64,000 bases of DNA from CAZCVI01 sp964502145. Lineage in GTDB: Bacteria > Acidobacteriota > Aminicenantia > UBA2199. Position 1 is the first letter of the stretch; every line of letters begins with the position of its first letter. Below the pieces are notes generated by a model. The model had not been told where the DNA came from, made no database searches, and worked only from the letters and a program-made list of their open reading frames with translations. Both the position numbers and the translations under genes were made by a program. The stretch covers positions 1 through 64,000 of the forward strand of contig CAZCVI010000028.1 in assembly GCA_964502145.1 (NCBI GenBank), written 5' to 3'. Below, in pieces: positions 17,410-25,416 of the stretch.

Positions 17410-18543
17410 TTATTTCAAACTGGCTGGCATCTCATATTTCGTGATTGCCCAATCCTCATCGGGGTTCTGTTCGACATAGTAAATGTAATTGTTTATCTTA
17501 GTCAATTGGGATTGCTCAACCCGATAATCGGATCTTTCGTACCGGAATTTCAAATAAAAACAATCGACGTATTTTCCGTGCTCATCAAAGACATCCACCA
17601 GAACGCCTTTATCTGTGACCGTAGAAGTGAACACCCAGAGTTTACCAGCCACAGCATGAATGCTTTGCACATCGTTCATATATTTTGGAATTGGAGATTT
17701 ATACTGTATATCATCAATGACAAATCCACCACGAGTAATATACTCTTTATTTTTTTCTGTAACCTCGATCCGATTATATGGGCGGTTAAACTCCATCAGA
17801 ATTTTTTGCGAATTAAGGTCAATCAGCTTGATTTTATAGTCAGCGGTATGAGCCACCCAGAATTTATTTTCCTTGAAGTGTTCAATGAGGAATCGCGTGG
17901 TCCGGATCTGAAAGATATTATTTGGCACTCTAAAGAAATAATTTATGACTGGAAAAGACATCAATTTATTATAGGAATTATCCTTTTTGGATACCCTAAA
18001 TATCTGGACATCAACAACCCCTTCTATGGCTCTACCTTTGGTTTCTGGAAGATATTCCCTATAAAAATAGTAATGCTCACTATCCTGGTGAAAAAAAGTC
18101 ATGGGTTTATTGGGTTCCAAACGTTTCTCTTGGATATACTTACCTGCACCATCGAAAGAAAGCATTTTGTTGGGGTAAAGATTGTGGACCATCACCTCAT
18201 TGTTAGGCAAAAGAATGTAATCTGATACATTGACCATTTCACTAGCCCCCTGACCTTTTTGCCAGAGGTTTTTGATGAATTTTCCTTCTGGGCTGAGTAA
18301 AATCAACTGGTCTTGGTCAAGGGCATAGAGAGAGCCATTTGGAGAAATTTTAATGTGACTCGGCCATTTGAAAAAAAAGTTCTCGCCATCATCAGCAAAG
18401 GTGGCCAGAATTTTTAAAGGGATTTGTCTGCCAGAATTTGAATTGACAGGTTTTTTTGGATTATTGATGGTTGTTTTACCCCACAATCCAACTGTGAAAA
18501 GGCATATTGCCAAAGTGATCCATTTTATTTTTATGATATTCAT
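17410..18543 (-). CDS. Secreted 6-bladed beta-propeller protein
   Basis: A 377-residue protein with a signal peptide (ITLAICLFTVGLWG). Propeller blades are visible as repeats of the type 'SPNGSLYALDQDQLILLSPEGKFIKNL', split here by the usual D/G turns, followed by NNEVMVHNLYPNKMLSFDG and later blades. Such proteins bind ligands or partners outside the cytoplasm and usually lack enzymatic residues. It is the last gene of the minus-strand series maturase, precursor, precursor, 281-residue protein, propeller. A role in receiving, exporting or sensing the peptide product is inferred from this order. The spacing of 43 bp to the upstream gene suggests cotranscription. Confidence 0.8.
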   Translation of the reverse strand: MNIIKIKWITLAICLFTVGLWGKTTINNPKKPVNSNSGRQIPLKILATFADDGENFFFKWPSHIKISPNGSLYALDQDQLILLSPEGKFIKNLWQKGQGASEMVNVSDYILLPNNEVMVHNLYPNKMLSFDGAGKYIQEKRLEPNKPMTFFHQDSEHYYFYREYLPETKGRAIEGVVDVQIFRVSKKDNSYNKLMSFPVINYFFRVPNNIFQIRTTRFLIEHFKENKFWVAHTADYKIKLIDLNSQKILMEFNRPYNRIEVTEKNKEYITRGGFVIDDIQYKSPIPKYMNDVQSIHAVAGKLWVFTSTVTDKGVLVDVFDEHGKYVDCFYLKFRYERSDYRVEQSQLTKINNYIYYVEQNPDEDWAITKYEMPASLK

Positions 18544-18586
18544 CGTAATTTACCGTCCTTCGTCCTTAATTATGCATTGATGCATA

Positions 18587-19432
18587 TTACTCTATTTTGA
18601 AGTCCATGGGTTTAGCCAATGAGACAGTGATCTTGTTATTATTGCCATGTGTTTTTCCATTTTGATCGATCAAGATGGCTTTGAATCCAACCATCACCTG
18701 ATCCTTTCTATAAAAAAGAATTGTTTCACCCTTCAGAATAATATCTCCATTTGAGGTATGGATAACCGCCTTGGCACCATTAAAAAGAATTTCTTCTGCA
18801 AAAAAACTGTCCCCATCCCAGCTACTGTCTTGGGAATAGATTACGCAGGTCTTGTTTTCGGTGTGGTAAATAGTATGATAAATATCTTCCGTGCCGGGTT
18901 GTGCTTCATATTTTACTTCTTGGAGTGCCACCAGTACCAGTTTATCTTTAGTCCTGATAAAAGCAAGTACAGTGGCGTCTTTTTCCAACTGAAACTCCTT
19001 GACGTAATTGAGGTTCTTGTTGGTATCAAACAATAGGATTCTCCCACTTCCAGCAAGTTGGGGTGGAGTGTCCAAATTTACTTTGATTATAAAGTCATTT
19101 ATAATCCAATTGGTATTTCCAATGGTGTTATTGGAGGGTATCGCAAATCTTCCCTTGGCTTCGTTCCTGATTTGTTTTATATCCCCTTGAAAGGAATTCT
19201 TGATCTGTTGGAATAAGGTGTCATCCTTTCCCAGCGGGGTAAGCTGCAAAACTGCGACTTGATCTTCAGAAATTTTTTGAGATGACTCAGAATTCCTCAA
19301 CTCTCCAGAGAATAGGGAAACGGCCACATAGTACTTTTTGTTTTCTGATGGTTCCACACCAAACAAAGCGGGATGAATTATCCCCAAAAAGATTATTAAC
19401 AGCCCACCTAATGCCATTTTATTTTCTATCAT
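18587..19432 (-). CDS. Secreted hypothetical protein of the peptide operon
   Basis: A 281-residue protein with a signal peptide (MALGGLLIIFLGIIHPALFG). The mature part is beta-rich, with strands such as GRILLFDTNKNLNYVKEF, KLVLVALQEVKYEA and DIILKGETILFYRKDQVMV. I recognise no family; the final NGDIILKGETILFY part superficially recalls OstA/LptA-like beta-jellyroll repeats, without certainty. TTGGAGC lies 7 bases before the ATG at 19432. It lies between the precursor genes and the beta-propeller and is separated from the precursors by a strong hairpin, so it is likely expressed at a lower level than they are. Confidence 0.65.
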   Translation of the reverse strand: MIENKMALGGLLIIFLGIIHPALFGVEPSENKKYYVAVSLFSGELRNSESSQKISEDQVAVLQLTPLGKDDTLFQQIKNSFQGDIKQIRNEAKGRFAIPSNNTIGNTNWIINDFIIKVNLDTPPQLAGSGRILLFDTNKNLNYVKEFQLEKDATVLAFIRTKDKLVLVALQEVKYEAQPGTEDIYHTIYHTENKTCVIYSQDSSWDGDSFFAEEILFNGAKAVIHTSNGDIILKGETILFYRKDQVMVGFKAILIDQNGKTHGNNNKITVSLAKPMDFKIE

Positions 19433-19481
19433 GTTTATTGCTCCAAATCTATTATTATCTTTTTTATTTAAGTAAAAGCAA

Positions 19482-19497
19482 GGGGGCTTTCGCCCCC
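19482..19497 (-). terminator. GC hairpin between precursor genes and downstream operon genes
   Basis: On the minus strand GGGGGC, GAAA and GCCCCC form a very stable tetraloop hairpin 40 bp after the 46-codon gene, followed by TTGCTTTTACTT. With this modest U-tract, partial termination or 3'-end protection is likely. High precursor-peptide expression relative to downstream genes would result, an arrangement common in RiPP operons. Confidence 0.65.
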
Positions 19498-19537
19498 CGT
19501 TTAACTTCCAATTTTAACCCAATTGCCTTTGGTGGAA

Positions 19538-19678
19538 TTATTTCGTAAGACCTGAAGTGCAACTACAGACATTCAATCCACTTGAGCAATCGCAATCATT
19601 CCAAGTGACCGGACAATCTTGTCCGAACACACCTGACAAAATGTCATAACCTTCAATTGGTTCCGTAATCCAATTCAT
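19538..19678 (-). CDS. Putative RiPP precursor peptide A, 46 residues
   Basis: A short gene with GGAGG 5 bases before the ATG at 19678. The product begins MNWITEPIEGYDIL and continues into a core with five cysteines (C22, C29, C31, C38, C40), ending CSCTSGLTK. Against peptide B (19740-19895) the residues W3, P7, E9, D12, I13, L14 and C22 coincide at exactly the same positions, and both have a C-x-C-[TS] motif near the end. A conserved leader followed by a variable Cys/Ser/Thr/Gly-rich core, directly after a radical SAM/SPASM gene, identifies a likely substrate. No signal peptide is present. Confidence 0.82.
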   Translation of the reverse strand: MNWITEPIEGYDILSGVFGQDCPVTWNDCDCSSGLNVCSCTSGLTK

Positions 19679-19739
19679 AAAATCCTCCTTTCTAATGTGT
19701 TTTTTGTTCTTAAATCATAAAAACCACTACTCTTCTGGT

Positions 19740-19895
19740 TCAGCCAGAGATGTTGAGTGAGCCTGAGCAAGTGCATGAAGAATATCTCTGCAAACATGAA
19801 CCGATACTGGTAAACGCGTGGGAGTCACAACAGGATACTATCCCAAAGGGAATCAAGATGTCCATTTCTTCTGTGGGTGATACAAGCCATTCCAT
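19740..19895 (-). CDS. Putative RiPP precursor peptide B, 51 residues
   Basis: A short gene starting 13 bases after the maturase stop with AAAGGAGG 8 bases before the ATG at 19895. The leader MEWLVSPTEEMDIL aligns without gaps to peptide A. The core has five cysteines (C22, C23, C34, C41, C43) and many Ser/Thr, ending CTCSGSLNISG. Thioether (sactipeptide- or ranthipeptide-type) or other radical modification of the core is inferred, since which residues are modified cannot be read from sequence. Divergent cores behind a shared leader suggest one enzyme serving two substrates. Confidence 0.82.
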   Translation of the reverse strand: MEWLVSPTEEMDILIPFGIVSCCDSHAFTSIGSCLQRYSSCTCSGSLNISG

Positions 19896-19908
19896 AATTT
19901 TACCTCCT

Positions 19909-21270
19909 TTATTTATTCGCTAATTCTTGTGCTTTAGACTGCAAAAAAACCTGCAATTTCTCCTCCATCAACATTTTCCAGGGAGTGCAGTTATAATTTT
20001 TATCCGCTGCAAGTTTTTCTTTTTGTTTTATGGGTACATAAGGACAACCTCCACCACAGATGGGAAATAAGCCACACTGACGGCATCCTGAGGATTGGGC
20101 TAATGGGTCATAAGCCAACCATTCCATGATCTTGCCATTAATTTGCAATGGTGCCTTGACATGACCCACAAAGGCTTCGGGATTATTAATGTCAGACCAG
20201 CATTTATGAATATCACCGGTAGGCTCAATCACAAAACCATGGGGAGTGACTGCACTACAGAGACTTTGATGACGGGGGTAAAGACTGGAGGAAGTAAATC
20301 CGCTGGCAATCAATTTTTTTTGGAAATCAATTTCTGCCTGGGAAAACTCATTCATGGAGAAACATGTTGGTAAAATATCCCTGCATTTATTGGTCCATTC
20401 CCGGGTATAACCCAGGTAGACAGAGAGATCATTGGAATTGTTCAAATACCCCTTTTCCTTGAATATTTCAAGCAATTCCATGGTGTTGTTGATGTTTGTT
20501 TTATCCACGTTCACCCTAACGGTAATGGGAATTATTCCAAACACATCGCCCACGTTTTTCATAATCGTGGTAAAAGAACTCTTTTTGCTATCCTTCAAGC
20601 CCCGACGGGCGTCGTGAATGACCTGCGGACCGTCGATAGTGATTTGCATACTTTTTACTTGGCGACTTTTTAACGATATGGCTGTCTTTTTATTCAACAG
20701 TGTTCCGTTTGTGACGATCATAGCCCCGTATGTGACGTGGTGCTCTTTGCACAGCTTAATTAATTTATCGGACAATGAAAAAATATATTTTTTATTGAGC
20801 AACGGTTCGCCCCCATACCAGGTTAAACTGAGGGCTCGATAGCCACAGGTCAGAATTCTTTCCTTGGCGAAGTTAACAATATCATCTTCAAGCCCATCAT
20901 AAGGATAGTTGGCAGGGCGTTCCCCCTGGTAGCAATATTGGCACTTCATATTGCAGGCGTCCGTACTTAAGATTGTCAGGGATAGATTTTTTTGTCCATA
21001 TTTGCCCATATTAAACCGGGTTCTTAGGAATTCAATTTCATCATAATCTTTGTCCACAATGAGATGTCCCTTTAACATGGCAGTGATTAACTCTTTTTTG
21101 GACTCATCTTTTGCAAGTTTTGCGACACCCTCATCGCCCGCCTTGAGAAGGTTATATATCTCTGGCTCCAATTTGGCTAGACCATTGCTGATACTATTGT
21201 AGATGAGATATTTTTGTTCAGATTCAATAAAATAAAAATGGTTATAGTTTGAAATTTTGTATTGATTCAA
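19909..21270 (-). CDS. Radical SAM/SPASM peptide maturase
   Basis: A 453-residue enzyme. Residues 1-85 form a PqqD/RRE-like leader-binding region (SNGLAKLEPEIYNLLKAG, LLKGHLIV-like end). The radical SAM core follows with the 4Fe-4S motif CNMKCQYC (about residues 106-113) and SAM-binding WYGGEPLL. The C-terminal SPASM domain has CSAV, CWSD, CRQCGLFPICGGGCPY and a final NCTPW cysteine, enough for two auxiliary clusters. Such enzymes install thioether or C-C links in ribosomal peptides. Start is taken as TTG at 21270, after GGAGGA at 9 bases. Two precursor-like genes follow at once. Confidence 0.92.
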   Translation of the reverse strand: MNQYKISNYNHFYFIESEQKYLIYNSISNGLAKLEPEIYNLLKAGDEGVAKLAKDESKKELITAMLKGHLIVDKDYDEIEFLRTRFNMGKYGQKNLSLTILSTDACNMKCQYCYQGERPANYPYDGLEDDIVNFAKERILTCGYRALSLTWYGGEPLLNKKYIFSLSDKLIKLCKEHHVTYGAMIVTNGTLLNKKTAISLKSRQVKSMQITIDGPQVIHDARRGLKDSKKSSFTTIMKNVGDVFGIIPITVRVNVDKTNINNTMELLEIFKEKGYLNNSNDLSVYLGYTREWTNKCRDILPTCFSMNEFSQAEIDFQKKLIASGFTSSSLYPRHQSLCSAVTPHGFVIEPTGDIHKCWSDINNPEAFVGHVKAPLQINGKIMEWLAYDPLAQSSGCRQCGLFPICGGGCPYVPIKQKEKLAADKNYNCTPWKMLMEEKLQVFLQSKAQELANK

Positions 21271-21373
21271 TCTTCCCGTCCTCCAACTGTGGTTTAGAAT
21301 GCTCGAACCCAGTACACTTATCCCCCTGTTGGCTTGGCTGCTGATCAGTCACACAACACATTTTCTCATTCAT
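21242..21373 (-). CDS. Small ORF overlapping the maturase start (43 codons)
   Basis: Encodes MNEKMCCVTDQQPSQQGD and continues to IESIQNFKL, with three cysteines. Its last 29 bases overlap the maturase start in another frame, which would permit translational coupling to the TTG start. The Shine-Dalgarno (GAGAG) is weak and the leader motif of the two precursors is absent. It could be a regulatory leader ORF or chance. Confidence 0.3.
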   Translation of the reverse strand: MNEKMCCVTDQQPSQQGDKCTGFEHSKPQLEDGKIESIQNFKL

Positions 21374-21584
21374 TTTTGCTCTCAATAAAATAAATACTAT
21401 CATAGGGGAGAAAAAAAGTAAAGATTTTTATTTTTTTTTATAGACCATGGCTGATTAGGGAATAGCGCGGTTCTTTTGGATGCACTGGCTCAAAAAGAGA
21501 AAAAGAAAAAGTTGATACTCCCGATCAATAACCCTCCCTTTTTTCTCCCAACGGGATACCATATATATATGTCTATCAAATATA

Positions 21585-21654
21585 GTAGACGCGACATCCT
21601 TATCGCATTGATGGGCTTCAGTGCTTGTTAATGCGAATGGGATGTCGTGTCTAT
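21585..21654. repeat. Family A palindromic repeat
   Basis: GTAGACGCGACATCC on the left and GGATGTCGTGTCTAT on the right enclose GCATTGA and TTAATGCGA. The right arm has two substitutions relative to the copy at 974-1043. Confidence 0.75.
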
Positions 21655-21664
21655 TTATTGGGCT

Positions 21665-21870
21665 TCTGAATTCCCCGACTATTCTTTGAAAGTATCGTAA
21701 AAACATGTGGGAGTAATGGGAGTTATGGGAATTCTGGGAGGAATGGGAATTATGGGAGTTATGTGAATTATGGGATAAACAAAAATATTCCCATTAATCC
21801 CATTAATCCCATTAATCCCATAATTCCCAGAATTCCCATAACTCCCATACTTCCCATTAACTTGGCAGTG
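21665..21870. repeat. Complete family B element with conserved ends
   Basis: Runs (in reverse orientation) from ACTGCCAAGTTAATGGGA through repeated GGGAATTATG units, a central loop GGGAATATTTTTGTTTATCC, inverted CCCATAATTC units and the end TTTTACGATACTTTCAAAGA. The same ends occur at 41151-41319 and 46074-46249. Confidence 0.8.
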
Positions 21871-21911
21871 CATTCAAGTACTGCTGTGTTTGCCAAAAGA
21901 TTGCTAAAAAT

Positions 21912-22009
21912 AAAAAAAAAAAAAGCGCCGCGCCTACGAGGACTCCCCGAAGAAGATGAGGTTGAGAGTCCCGGAGGTGTTCTGCTTAAGGAACTGTAGG
22001 CGCGACGCC
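21912..22009 (-). terminator. Long structured terminator or small RNA
   Basis: On the minus strand 13-base arms GCGTCGCGCCTAC and GTAGGCGCGGCGC pair fully (one G-U), enclose a loop of 58 bases with an inner GGACTC/GAGTCC stem, and are followed by a run of 13 T. This is the best intrinsic terminator of the window. Its large loop suggests a structured RNA upstream of the maturase operon and downstream of the permease gene. Confidence 0.65.
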
Positions 22010-22010
22010 C

Positions 22011-22030
22011 GGGTCCATTTTCATGGACCC
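22011..22030 (-). terminator. Hairpin at the permease stop codon
   Basis: GGGTCCA and TGGACCC arms around a 6-base loop overlap the first base of the permease stop. No T-run follows directly; the larger terminator at 21912-22009 lies just beyond. Confidence 0.4.
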
Positions 22031-24042
22031 TAAAGAAGAAATACGTTATCACTGGTACGCGTAGTAAGCAATGACCATATCTGCGTGTTATCATCACAAT
22101 CCCAATCTCCAAAATAATCGGAATCAGGCGCGACATTTTCGGCAGTTATTAATATGGCGATCTGTTCATTCAAAACAAAATCCTTCATTGCATTAATAAG
22201 AAATTTAGACGCTTCCATAGAGGCTTCTCTGGTTATATCATGAAAAATATACAACGAACACGAACACATGGCTGCTATAGCTATCAATACCTCTATTCGC
22301 TTGGTCTTATCCAATTGCACAAAAGGCCTAGCCATAATGATATCCAAATCTAATGCTATACAAATTTCTTTTTCCCACTTAGAATTGATATGCTTGGCCG
22401 CAACCGCAAAAGCAATCATATCATGTACGTACAACTCCTCTGGAAAAGAATCAGGATGACACACATACAAAAAGCGAACGGGTTCCTTCTGCTGAAGGAG
22501 ATCCACATCATTGAACAGGATTCTATTCTCACTGGAAAAATAATCAGTGATGGCTTTGGATTTATAACCAGACATTATTCCATATAAATACTCTGCAAAA
22601 CGGGGCTTTTTGGCCCGGATCACTTTTATAATGGTCGAATTTAATTGAAGATTACCCCGAAATACGCCGACTTGGGGTTTGACCTTGTCTTTTTTTGCGA
22701 CATACGGGACATAAAGGACGATCTTATACCGCTGAAAAGCTAAAAAAGTGAATACGAAAAGATAAATAAGGATGATCATTATCCCAAACAAGGTATTGTC
22801 AGGAAGAGAACTGGCGGCGTAATAGATATTCTCATTGTTTTTAATGAACGAGACAACAGGTTTCCCACGAGGAATGTGCTTTCTTTGTTTATAAAATTCA
22901 GTGAAGCCATGTTTCAACTCCTGGGTGATGCGAAAAAAATCGTTCAAACCAACATGCCCCTTGCCACTTATCTCACTGCTCAAGGAATAATAAAAAGTGG
23001 AAAAGGTAAATAAAGAGACGGTTTGGTAAAAGGTGGTGGTCTTCCTCATCTGCTGCAGAACCTTCTTATCCACGACTCGCAAGGCTTGATATTCGTTATT
23101 CCAAAAACTTTCAATAAGAGCTTTTTCAGTGGGTGAGTTTACATTCTTGGGATCGAATTGACCCGCCTCTTTTTTTGCCCTGGCTTCAAAATTCCATAAT
23201 AATTGCCATTTATCAAGGTCTGCTTGGCCTTGGAGTTGAATGATGGTGGCCTTATCTTGGACAATCTTGTCGATCATAATGGGGATAAAATGGACGGTGA
23301 ATAACCAAACTGCCAAAATGGACGCTATACCGATAAAGTCAGATTTAAAACTGCCAAAAATGGCCCCGATCATAAAAAAAACAAAGGCAATTAAGAGCCA
23401 TATGACCAAAAACATAAGCATAAAAAGGTACTCGGTCAACGAGAATATGATACCATGGAAAAGAGGCAGGATAAGAGCAAGCGCAAATACGAGGGTAAAA
23501 AAAATACAAATCAATAGCAAACGGGAAAGGATGATATACACAAAGGTATTCCTGCCAGACACCAAAGAGGCACAGTAACGCATATAAGGCTTATTCCGAA
23601 AGGTGGAATACCCATAAAAAAGCATCAGAATGGACCCCATAAGCAATAAAATCCCTGCAAAATCATTATTGGCTCTATTCTTTTCTGAGAAAGAGTTTCT
23701 GCCATTCATGGAATGAGACAGATTCAAATCTATGCCAGCATTTGTAACAGCAGTGAGATCAGAAAATAATCCGGAGGTGTAGAAAAAAATGCTCATGGGT
23801 GGTGGCAGGTATTTAACATGAACTCCAGAATTGGAATAAAACTGATAACTTATATGCCTCTCCACTATTGAACGTTGGGTCACCTTATGTGTTTTGGCGT
23901 TTGCTAACTCACCATAGTATTGAACTGTCCCATTCTGGACAAAGTACAGAACCACCAAAAGAAAGAGGCTTGGCAAGGCGATCATTTTAATCGTGGCTAG
24001 AATTCTGGCGTCACTTCTAACCATTTTCATGAGCAATCTCAT
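22030..24042 (-). CDS. ABC-2-like membrane protein fused to a degenerate ABC ATPase domain
   Basis: A 670-residue protein. TM1 lies near residues 16-34; an extracytoplasmic loop follows; TMs lie near 128-146, 165-198, 207-233 and 240-260; another extracytoplasmic stretch is followed by a last TM near 425-445. The cytoplasmic C-terminus follows the order of an ABC ATPase: RFAEYLYGIMSGY at the P-loop position, RILFNDVDLLQQKEPVRFLY (Q-loop area), QLDKTKRIEVLIAIAAM (signature area) and LYIFHD in place of LLILDEP. No GxxGxGKS/T and no catalytic Glu remain, so it is a pseudo-ATPase. GGAGG precedes the ATG at 24042. Upstream lie an XRE regulator and a secreted helical protein in one operon. Confidence 0.72.
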   Translation of the reverse strand: MRLLMKMVRSDARILATIKMIALPSLFLLVVLYFVQNGTVQYYGELANAKTHKVTQRSIVERHISYQFYSNSGVHVKYLPPPMSIFFYTSGLFSDLTAVTNAGIDLNLSHSMNGRNSFSEKNRANNDFAGILLLMGSILMLFYGYSTFRNKPYMRYCASLVSGRNTFVYIILSRLLLICIFFTLVFALALILPLFHGIIFSLTEYLFMLMFLVIWLLIAFVFFMIGAIFGSFKSDFIGIASILAVWLFTVHFIPIMIDKIVQDKATIIQLQGQADLDKWQLLWNFEARAKKEAGQFDPKNVNSPTEKALIESFWNNEYQALRVVDKKVLQQMRKTTTFYQTVSLFTFSTFYYSLSSEISGKGHVGLNDFFRITQELKHGFTEFYKQRKHIPRGKPVVSFIKNNENIYYAASSLPDNTLFGIMIILIYLFVFTFLAFQRYKIVLYVPYVAKKDKVKPQVGVFRGNLQLNSTIIKVIRAKKPRFAEYLYGIMSGYKSKAITDYFSSENRILFNDVDLLQQKEPVRFLYVCHPDSFPEELYVHDMIAFAVAAKHINSKWEKEICIALDLDIIMARPFVQLDKTKRIEVLIAIAAMCSCSLYIFHDITREASMEASKFLINAMKDFVLNEQIAILITAENVAPDSDYFGDWDCDDNTQIWSLLTTRTSDNVFLL

Positions 24043-24095
24043 GGGCTCCTCCTTGTGGGTGTTTGGGACTTTTTTATCAATTGGGTTTTGCCTCG

Positions 24096-24782
24096 TTATT
24101 TTTTTTCAAATTGTATTTTGCTTTTTGAAAGGCTGTGAAAAATCTGGGCAGGATATTGGCCAAACAGGAGGTGGGAGGCTAACATCTGATTGATTTTCCA
24201 TGTTTCGGTCAATGATACGGTTTTCCCTTCATTGGATGCAAGAATCAATTGCGTTAACTGCTCACTCATTTGCTCTGTCCTCTCGACTATCCGGCTATAC
24301 AATCCGAGAATGTCGCCGATAGAAAGATAGGCTTTGACCTCGTTAAATATCTCTTGATTGATATACTGGCGCTGTGTTAAGGCGAACTGAGCGTAATCAA
24401 ACTTGCCCAAGGCAGTTATGATTATAGGATCAAGTGGGCTAATGACAGCGGCAGCATATAAATCCCGGTAATGTTGGTTGGCCTGCCGCATGGAAAGAGC
24501 AGCTTTTTCCAACAGTACCATTATTTCCCGGGCATTCTCGCCATCCACGGTTATGGCTTCGGTAATTTTTAAGTATTCCATGATATTGGCATACGCATCT
24601 AAAAAACTGGTAGCTCCCTGTACAATAAAAAACTCAGTGGCATTAATCTTGTCACTGGTGGCACTAAATGCAATCTCTGATTTATTATTCATCCACCGTG
24701 GAAAGCCATTCATTGCGCCACAGGTCAGAATAAGTATAGTCAGTGTGATTCTTTTAAAGGTGTTTTTTTTGTCGTTATTCAT
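24096..24782 (-). CDS. Secreted helical hypothetical protein
   Basis: A 228-residue protein with an N-terminal signal peptide (ITLTILILTCGAMNGFP). The mature part is helical (ATSFLDAYANIMEYLK, EKAALSMRQANQHYRDLY, IVERTEQMSEQLTQLIL), possibly a periplasmic helical bundle. No family recognised. The ATG overlaps the XRE stop (ATGA) and the gene ends 53 bp before the membrane protein gene, so the three form an operon: regulator, secreted helical protein, pseudo-ABC protein. A periplasmic partner of the membrane protein is a reasonable inference. Confidence 0.65.
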   Translation of the reverse strand: MNNDKKNTFKRITLTILILTCGAMNGFPRWMNNKSEIAFSATSDKINATEFFIVQGATSFLDAYANIMEYLKITEAITVDGENAREIMVLLEKAALSMRQANQHYRDLYAAAVISPLDPIIITALGKFDYAQFALTQRQYINQEIFNEVKAYLSIGDILGLYSRIVERTEQMSEQLTQLILASNEGKTVSLTETWKINQMLASHLLFGQYPAQIFHSLSKSKIQFEKK

Positions 24783-25285
24783 TGTAAATGCTCCTTGGTA
24801 TTTTCTTTACCCTGGTTTAGGGTGGATTTTGAACTATTTTCAATCTCAAGCTTTAGAAGTTCTACGGAAGGGGAAACCCCCACTTCTTCTTTGATGACAG
24901 ATTGGAATTCAAACAGGGTATCAGTAGCTCTTTTAAGAAGAATACTACGATAAATAGGCGAACGCTGAATGAACCAGAGTATATTCTTCCATTCACTGCT
25001 TAATTCTCCAAAAGAATTCTCAGCCTGGGGTGTGAGATGGGATTGAAAACTTTGTTTATACGCGTGGCCGACTCCATGAAGGATGAATTCGAGGTTCACA
25101 TTGAAGCGCGTAGAGAGGCGGAATAAGATTTCAAAGCCAGGACGAATCTTGCCATTCTCCACTTCAGAAAGCGTCGGGACGGACACATCCAACCTCTTGG
25201 CAAACTCATTTTGATAGATACCAATGTCTTTTCTGATGCCTTTTATCCGCATACCAATCGCCATTAAATTTTCACTGTCATTCAT
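24779..25285 (-). CDS. XRE-family transcriptional regulator of the pseudo-ABC operon
   Basis: A 168-residue regulator with an HTH at residues 8-68 (IGMRIKGIRKDIGIYQNEFA, LDVSVPTLSEVENGKIRPG, LSTRFNVNLEFILHGVG). The C-terminal 90 residues are helical (WFIQRSPIYRSILLKRA) and may be a partner- or ligand-sensing domain. The same layout recurs at 31212-31658, next to the second pseudo-ABC protein, and at 16763-17227. The ATG at 25285 has no Shine-Dalgarno, but TATAAT lies 8 bases upstream, so the message is probably leaderless. Confidence 0.85.
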   Translation of the reverse strand: MNDSENLMAIGMRIKGIRKDIGIYQNEFAKRLDVSVPTLSEVENGKIRPGFEILFRLSTRFNVNLEFILHGVGHAYKQSFQSHLTPQAENSFGELSSEWKNILWFIQRSPIYRSILLKRATDTLFEFQSVIKEEVGVSPSVELLKLEIENSSKSTLNQGKENTKEHLQ

Positions 25286-25293
25286 AAGTGGGT

Positions 25294-25322
25294 ATTATAC
25301 CACTGAATCCAAGATTTTTCCA
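25294..25322 (-). promoter_or_regulatory. Leaderless promoter of the XRE operon
   Basis: On the minus strand TATAAT (25294-25299) ends 8 bases before the ATG; TGGAAA (25317-25322) at a 17-base spacing is a weak -35. Confidence 0.45.
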
Positions 25323-25389
25323 TACTTTGGAGCCATTTTATAATCCAAGGACGCATTTTGTATACCTATATATATATGTATAGGTCTGC

Positions 25390-25416
25390 GAAAAAAAAAT
25401 GAGGGTCTCATTTTTT
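25390..25416. terminator. Bidirectional hairpin at a beta-propeller stop
   Basis: ATGAG-GGT-CTCAT with an A-run on one side and T-run on the other, overlapping the stop of the minus-strand propeller gene. A short intrinsic terminator between the propeller and XRE genes. Confidence 0.5.

Noticed and set aside
17323..18225. Plus-strand 300-codon frame opposite a beta-propeller
   Set aside because: It is an antisense shadow; it starts within family A repeat DNA, while the minus strand encodes a coherent signal peptide and propeller.
21290..21312. GGGTTCGAGC resembling a tRNA T-arm on the minus strand
   Set aside because: The flanking bases cannot form the T-stem and no acceptor or anticodon arm was found.
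21665..21870. GGGAATTATG repeats as a CRISPR or origin iteron cluster
   Set aside because: The units are short and imperfect, arranged as an inverted pair with conserved ends, and occur at several unrelated loci, so they form a dispersed element rather than an array or origin.
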